Assembly (NCBI GenBank): GCA_023634235.1
Contig: JAMKCF010000006.1
Span: forward strand, 12,628,647 to 12,692,646
DNA: 64,000 nt
From: Pisaster brevispinus
Lineage: Eukaryota; Echinodermata; Asteroidea; Forcipulatida; Asteriidae
Direction: 5' to 3'
The notes under the pieces were generated by a model, which did no database searches, was not told the DNA's origin, and worked only from the letters and a program-made list of their open reading frames with translations. Positions 61,701-64,000 of the stretch are shown piece after piece; position 1 is the stretch's first letter; each line of letters starts with the position of its first letter. The position numbers and the translations under genes are program-made.

Positions 61701-63937
61701 GTTTTAAGGATTTGTTGCCAAACTTCTGCAAGCGTTCTGACGGAAGTGGGAAATTTGATACTTACAAGTCCTCCAATTATGCCAGATGGTCCAGGAGCAC
61801 CAGCTGCTCCAGCAGGTCCCTGCAAAATAAAACATGTTTTTTTTAGGTTTATTTATTACTCCAATCTTAACCAAATTTAGTTTAATAACTCACTCCTTGG
61901 CAGTGTAGTTTGTAACGAGAATTCACTTCAATCTACTAAGTGAAAGTAGCAGTCCCCGCCGATTTACTTCTAGTTTATGATAGACTGTGCAAGTCTTGCG
62001 CGCACTCAAACATTGCTTTAACACATGAAGGAAACAAACTTGCGCACTTTACTGGGTCCAAATGTTCGAATATGCGCAAGACTTGCAGTCTATAAGAATA
62101 AAGACAAATGCTTTTTGGGTCGTATCAAAACTTTGGTGTGATCCAAACACAATACAACAGTTCAAGGTTGAATGGCTTCCTACTTGCACCCCGGAACAAA
62201 GACATTGACAAAATAGGGAGACCACCGGGTGCGGCTAAATAGCTCAAATGGTGGGGCGCCATCAGGTTAATCCGGAGGTCGCAGGTTCAAATCAGTTCTA
62301 ATAACTCCCATTTTTCCTTTGTGGTTTATTACTTAAATGTATTGAGAGAGAAACGGGTAAACTACACTTTCAGTGACTTCTTTCTTTTCATTTTATTGGC
62401 AGTTTCTGACATTTGTAAAACTTACTGTAGCACCGTTTCTACCATCCTCTCCAGAAGATCCTGTAGATCCTTGAGGTCCTGGGACACCACGGATACCAGT
62501 GGAACCCTTAATTCCTTGTGTTCCACGTGAACCCTGAAATGTTTCAGAAAAGTCTGTCAAAATGGTGTCACCAGAAAATGTGAGATATATTTGTTAGCAA
62601 TTTGTTTTCACTGATATACAACGAAGTGAACCGGTGATGATGAAATAAGTTCTACTAAGAACTAATAAACTTACAGATGCTCCTGGTCTGCCGCTGGATC
62701 CAGTAGGTCCAACCTCTCCTCTTGCACCCTAATAAAGAAAAAAGACAAATCCAATGTCTTAAAATGGTTGACATACGTTTGTAGTTTTGACAAATCAGAT
62801 CGAAATAAAAATCTCAGTCACGCCAGTTAACATAATATGTCAGCAAAAAACCCCAACCAAACACCTCAGACATTATGTATTGACCCCATCCCGCCGCCAT
62901 CATAGTTTATAGCCGTCACTCGCAGACAAGTATGTTTTTCTGGGGGTTGTGTCTAGTTGGGTTTGCACTACTTTTCATGGGAATAGAGTCCAAACCTTGC
63001 TGATGTAGGCCTGCCGCAGTATCTAGACTAAAAGCTGGGCACCGTACCTGACATCATGCTGTGATGCCAGATCTCCATCATAGTATTTAACCAACAATGA
63101 AACAACGGACACGCACAAATTGATACTCGCAGCATACAGGATTACCCAATCAGCAACATCCTTTTGAATACTATTTGGTTTTTACCCCTACACCGATGTG
63201 TGTAAAGCACTACATACTCGGTACTCCCCCCCCCCCCCCCCCCCCCCCCCGAGTCATGTGAAAAGAATCTACAGGCATATTACTGGGGTGGGATTCTAAC
63301 CCACAACCTTTGCCATTCTAGAGCAGATGTCCTACCACTTGACCACCGAAATTGCCCAGTAGCTAGAGGCAGTTCGAAACCTATATTTTAGCAGAGGGTA
63401 CTGCAACAATTTAATAGCTGTTGGACTTGCCTCAAGGATCAAGAATATTATTTGTTTTTACCCATACACCGATGTCGTCCTTTTGACATCTATGTGAGAC
63501 CGCCCTACTCCTACTGTGTTAAACAATACAACCTAAATATGGCTGTAGTAAAACAAGTTTACGCCAATGCGCCAGGAATGTTTTCCTTCAACTTTTTCAT
63601 CATTCAAACTGTTATTATCATTCTGAAATGTATTTGTTATCTTAATTCCTAGCTACTTACAGGAACTCCAGAGGGTCCGGGTGGTCCAGGCATTCCATTG
63701 TTTCCACCAGCTCCCTAAAGTCATTTCAAAAAGAAACAATAAAACAATATGTTCAACCAGGATGAAACATGTAATAATGATAGCGGCCTAGACCATTAAG
63801 TTCAATGCATTAATGAGTAAAACGAAACCAATTGGTGTTCAACAAGATTGAAATAATCAAGTAATTCAAGAGAAACAACTTACGACAGCTCCTTGTGAGC
63901 CAGCCTCTCCACGTGCTCCCTGGGCTCCAGGTGCTCC
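52605..63937 (-). CDS. Gene A: fibrillar procollagen alpha chain, 3' part (21 coding exons, enters from right edge)
   Basis: This gene gives the C-terminal 598 residues of a fibrillar chain. Fourteen main-helix exons run from 63884-63937 to 57505-57576 (1,008 bases, 336 residues, unbroken Gly-X-Y). They are followed by C-telopeptide exons 56648-56671 and 55973-56029 and COLFI exons 55288-55444, 54429-54532, 53857-53931, 53309-53533 and 52605-52751. The 1,797 coding bases are in frame and end in TAA. By known family biology the C-propeptide registers and trimerises chains in the ER and is then removed by a BMP-1-type proteinase. Helix exons are 54, 72 or 108 bases, all phase 0. The N-terminal part is outside, so the orthologue (1-alpha or another chain) cannot be named. 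It lies upstream of gene B in the same orientation, with about 12.7 kb between the stop and the gene B start codon. Confidence 0.93.
53309..53533 (-). CDS. Gene A C-propeptide exon 4
   Basis: 225 bases (75 residues), phase 0. Starts [18 protein letters not shown], then [15 protein letters not shown] with the conserved N-glycosylation sequon (NVT) and C6, and ends EVEGTDECQ with C7. Confidence 0.97.
53857..53931 (-). CDS. Gene A C-propeptide exon 3
   Basis: 75 bases (25 residues), phase 0. [18 protein letters not shown] then KMINGSA. Contains a second sequon (NGS). Aligns with the vertebrate NWYISKN region. Confidence 0.93.
54429..54532 (-). CDS. Gene A C-propeptide exon 2
   Basis: 104 bases, phase 1 in, phase 0 out. 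[19 protein letters not shown] then [15 protein letters not shown]. Holds C4 and C5. Where vertebrate chains have C3 (DPNQGC) this has DPSEGSS. The calcium-ligand aspartates of the DP...D pattern are kept. A sequon NAT precedes C5. Confidence 0.96.
54586..55105. repeat. 43-bp tandem repeat, about 12 copies
   Basis: The unit is CAATCAAACCCAACTGGGGT followed by CAAAGTAATACACCTGCAACATA, with few substitutions. It lies in the intron between C-propeptide exons 1 and 2. An 87-codon ORF through it is an artefact. Confidence 0.95.
55288..55444 (-). CDS. Gene A C-propeptide exon 1
   Basis: 157 bases, phase 0 in, phase 1 out. [16 protein letters not shown], then QLRVRMMKL, then [19 protein letters not shown]. 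The Asp-Asp after YG matches the procollagen C-proteinase cleavage context (RA/DD in vertebrates). C1 is present (RSC) but C2 is replaced: CKDLFKDY where vertebrates have CRDLKMCH. Donor GTACGT. Confidence 0.95.
55973..56029 (-). CDS. Gene A C-telopeptide exon 2
   Basis: 57 bases, phase 0: [19 protein letters not shown]. Non-helical linker between helix and C-propeptide. The single lysine (NKG) is the candidate telopeptide cross-link lysine. Confidence 0.9.
56090..56290 (+). repeat. SINE family 2 (also at 42220-42430)
   Basis: tRNA-like head with B box GGGTTCGAATCCC, then CTGACCAGAGCCTTGCAGGT and TTCAGTCCTTACCTGACTG. The 3' end runs straight into the 15-bp array. Confidence 0.75.
56294..56464. 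repeat. 15-bp tandem repeat, about 11 copies, at the SINE 3' end
   Basis: The unit is TTACAGGCCTACAGA with variants. Every copy keeps the palindromic AGGCCT core except one diverged unit. Confidence 0.95.
56648..56671 (-). CDS. Gene A C-telopeptide exon 1 (24 bases)
   Basis: A tiny phase-0 exon encoding GALSYSQG, with donor GTAAGT and acceptor CAG. It follows the last Gly-X-Y exon and precedes the YSAPAG exon. The frame holds with it. Because 24 is a multiple of three, skipping would also keep frame. Confidence 0.8.
57505..57576 (-). CDS. Gene A last main-helix exon
   Basis: 72 bases (24 residues): [18 protein letters not shown] then GPAGAP. The most proline-rich exon of gene A (7 prolines), in line with the GPP-rich C-terminal nucleation end of fibrillar helices. 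Confidence 0.95.
57742..57813 (-). CDS. Gene A main-helix exon, second from end
   Basis: 72 bases (24 residues), starting [18 protein letters not shown], ending GMSGQG. With the next exon the sum is 144 bases, equal to 108+36, the vertebrate final helix exon plus the helix part of the junction exon. Confidence 0.94.
58142..58351. mobile_element. Short inverted-repeat DNA element (MITE), 210 bp
   Basis: 27-base ends, AATAGACCGATCCATTAGGC TCCGCCC at the left and its reverse complement at the right (58325-58351), with one mismatch. Interior GC-rich with GCGCACGTGTGAGC and GTTGCGCGCGCC. Superfamily not assigned. Confidence 0.75.
58505..58558 (-). CDS. Gene A main-helix exon, third from end
   Basis: 54 bases: [18 protein letters not shown], with donor GTTAGT. 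Confidence 0.94.
58830..59240 (-). repeat. tRNA-derived SINE (family 1), minus strand
   Basis: The right end is the head (minus-strand B box GGGTTCGAGTCCCAG, A box TGGCCGAGCGG). The body carries CTTAAGCAAGACACTTAC, TCCTTCGGATGGGACG and the second-half segment seen at 15.1 and 27.7 kb. Confidence 0.75.
59310..59363 (-). CDS. Gene A main-helix exon, fourth from end, candidate cross-link lysine
   Basis: 54 bases: [18 protein letters not shown]. The lysine in GHKGW has 81 helix residues after it. Vertebrate Lys930 (KGHRGF) has 84. A likely acceptor for N-telopeptide cross-links, by position. Confidence 0.94.
59533..59586 (-). CDS. Gene A main-helix exon, fifth from end
   Basis: 54 bases: [18 protein letters not shown], with donor GTAAGT. 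Confidence 0.95.
59836..59943 (-). CDS. Gene A main-helix exon, sixth from end
   Basis: 108 bases (36 residues), starting [18 protein letters not shown] and ending GPDGAMGSA. Contains the basic GKGERGSRG cluster. Confidence 0.96.
60076..60183 (-). CDS. Gene A main-helix exon, seventh from end
   Basis: 108 bases (36 residues), starting [18 protein letters not shown] and ending GARGMN. Confidence 0.96.
60395..60502 (-). CDS. Gene A main-helix exon, eighth from end
   Basis: 108 bases (36 residues), starting [18 protein letters not shown] and ending GPAGPKGSS. Confidence 0.96.
60600..61102 (+). mobile_element. Possible solo LTR of a retrotransposon in a gene A intron
   Basis: About 500 bases with LTR-like layout: TG at the start, TATA box CTATATAAG (60839-60847), AATAAA (60995-61000) about 150 bases later, a T-rich stretch, and a GAACA end. 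No target duplication was found, so the ends are uncertain. No gag/pol nearby. Confidence 0.45.
61446..61499 (-). CDS. Gene A main-helix exon, ninth from end
   Basis: 54 bases: [18 protein letters not shown], with donor GTAAGT. Confidence 0.95.
61766..61819 (-). CDS. Gene A main-helix exon, tenth from end
   Basis: 54 bases: [18 protein letters not shown], with donor GTAAGT. Confidence 0.95.
61980..62096. repeat. Short palindrome, ACTGTGCAAGTCTTGCGC family
   Basis: Left ATAGACTGTGCAAGTCTTGC GCGCACTCAAACAT, right ATGTTCGAATATGCGCAAGA CTTGCAGTCTAT, imperfectly inverted. Shares its ends with 20475-21040. Confidence 0.65.
62230..62305 (+). repeat. tRNA-like sequence (degenerate)
   Basis: A-box-like TAGCTCAAATGGTGGGGCGC and B-box-like AGGTTCAAATC at tRNA spacing, but the acceptor stem does not pair. 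Likely a SINE head. Confidence 0.45.
62426..62533 (-). CDS. Gene A main-helix exon, eleventh from end
   Basis: 108 bases (36 residues), starting [18 protein letters not shown] and ending GEDGRNGAT. Only two prolines. Confidence 0.95.
62675..62728 (-). CDS. Gene A main-helix exon, twelfth from end
   Basis: 54 bases: [18 protein letters not shown], with donor GTAAGT. Confidence 0.95.
63227..63250. repeat. Poly-C tract, about 24 bases
   Basis: An uninterrupted C run in a gene A intron. Length may vary between individuals or reads. Confidence 0.9.
63290..63405 (-). repeat. tRNA-like repeat (fuller copy of 15945-16030)
   Basis: On the minus strand A box TGGTCAAGTGGTAGGACATC and B box GGTTAGAATCC. 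Followed by the shared GCCCAGTAGCTAGAGGCAG segment. Confidence 0.55.
63661..63714 (-). CDS. Gene A main-helix exon, thirteenth from end
   Basis: 54 bases: [18 protein letters not shown], with donor GTAAGT. Confidence 0.95.
63884..63937 (-). CDS. Gene A main-helix exon, fourteenth from end (rightmost visible)
   Basis: 54 bases: [18 protein letters not shown], with donor GTAAGT. The gene continues beyond the right edge. Confidence 0.94.
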
Positions 63938-64000
63938 CTGAGAAAGAAGAAATAAAAACATATTAGTCTAACTAAAGCATCTTATTTCGAAGAGGAGAAA

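Overview
The window comes from an animal, almost certainly an echinoderm. It carries two fibrillar procollagen genes, both on the minus strand and head to tail. The diagnostic feature is a run of eleven four-cysteine SURF (sea urchin fibrillar) modules, one per exon, in the N-propeptide of one gene. I cannot fix the class (sea star, sea urchin, sea cucumber) from sequence alone. Introns are AT-rich and full of short inverted-repeat elements and tRNA-derived SINEs.

Gene B occupies about 39,990 down to beyond base 1. It has a CCAAT/TATA-type promoter, a signal peptide exon (ATG at 39,866), a ten-cysteine von Willebrand C exon, eleven SURF exons (34,808 to 23,906), a 14-base microexon, a short interrupted minor helix, a telopeptide exon, and the first 17 exons (357 residues) of the main Gly-X-Y helix. 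Exons are 45, 54, 99 or 153 bases and all in phase 0. The coding parts found here add to 6,507 bases (2,169 codons), in frame at every junction. The rest of the helix and the C-propeptide lie off the left edge. The domain order matches the sea urchin 2-alpha fibrillar chain.

Gene A enters from the right edge and ends at a TAA at 52,605-52,607. It supplies the last 336 helix residues (14 exons), the C-telopeptide and a complete fibrillar C-propeptide (COLFI) on five exons. Its N-terminal half is outside the window. The C-propeptide keeps six of the eight vertebrate cysteines and lacks both interchain ones (C2 and C3).

Between the genes (about 40,050-52,600) lie mostly repeats, plus two short open stretches (48,450-48,715 and 45,624-46,000, minus strand) that might belong to a small unrecognised gene. 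Repeats of note are a 46-bp minisatellite of about 36 copies beside a splice donor (785-2,640), 43-, 40-, 27-, 23- and 15-bp arrays, a piggyBac-like MITE with TTAA on both sides, a 625-bp pogo/Tigger-like element with perfect 19-bp ends, a foldback element enclosing a 23-bp array, many copies of a palindromic MITE, and a possible solo LTR.

Both genes encode secreted extracellular-matrix chains. The shared orientation and closeness suggest tandem duplication of an ancestral fibrillar gene. I saw no prokaryote-type system, CRISPR array, rRNA or intact tRNA.
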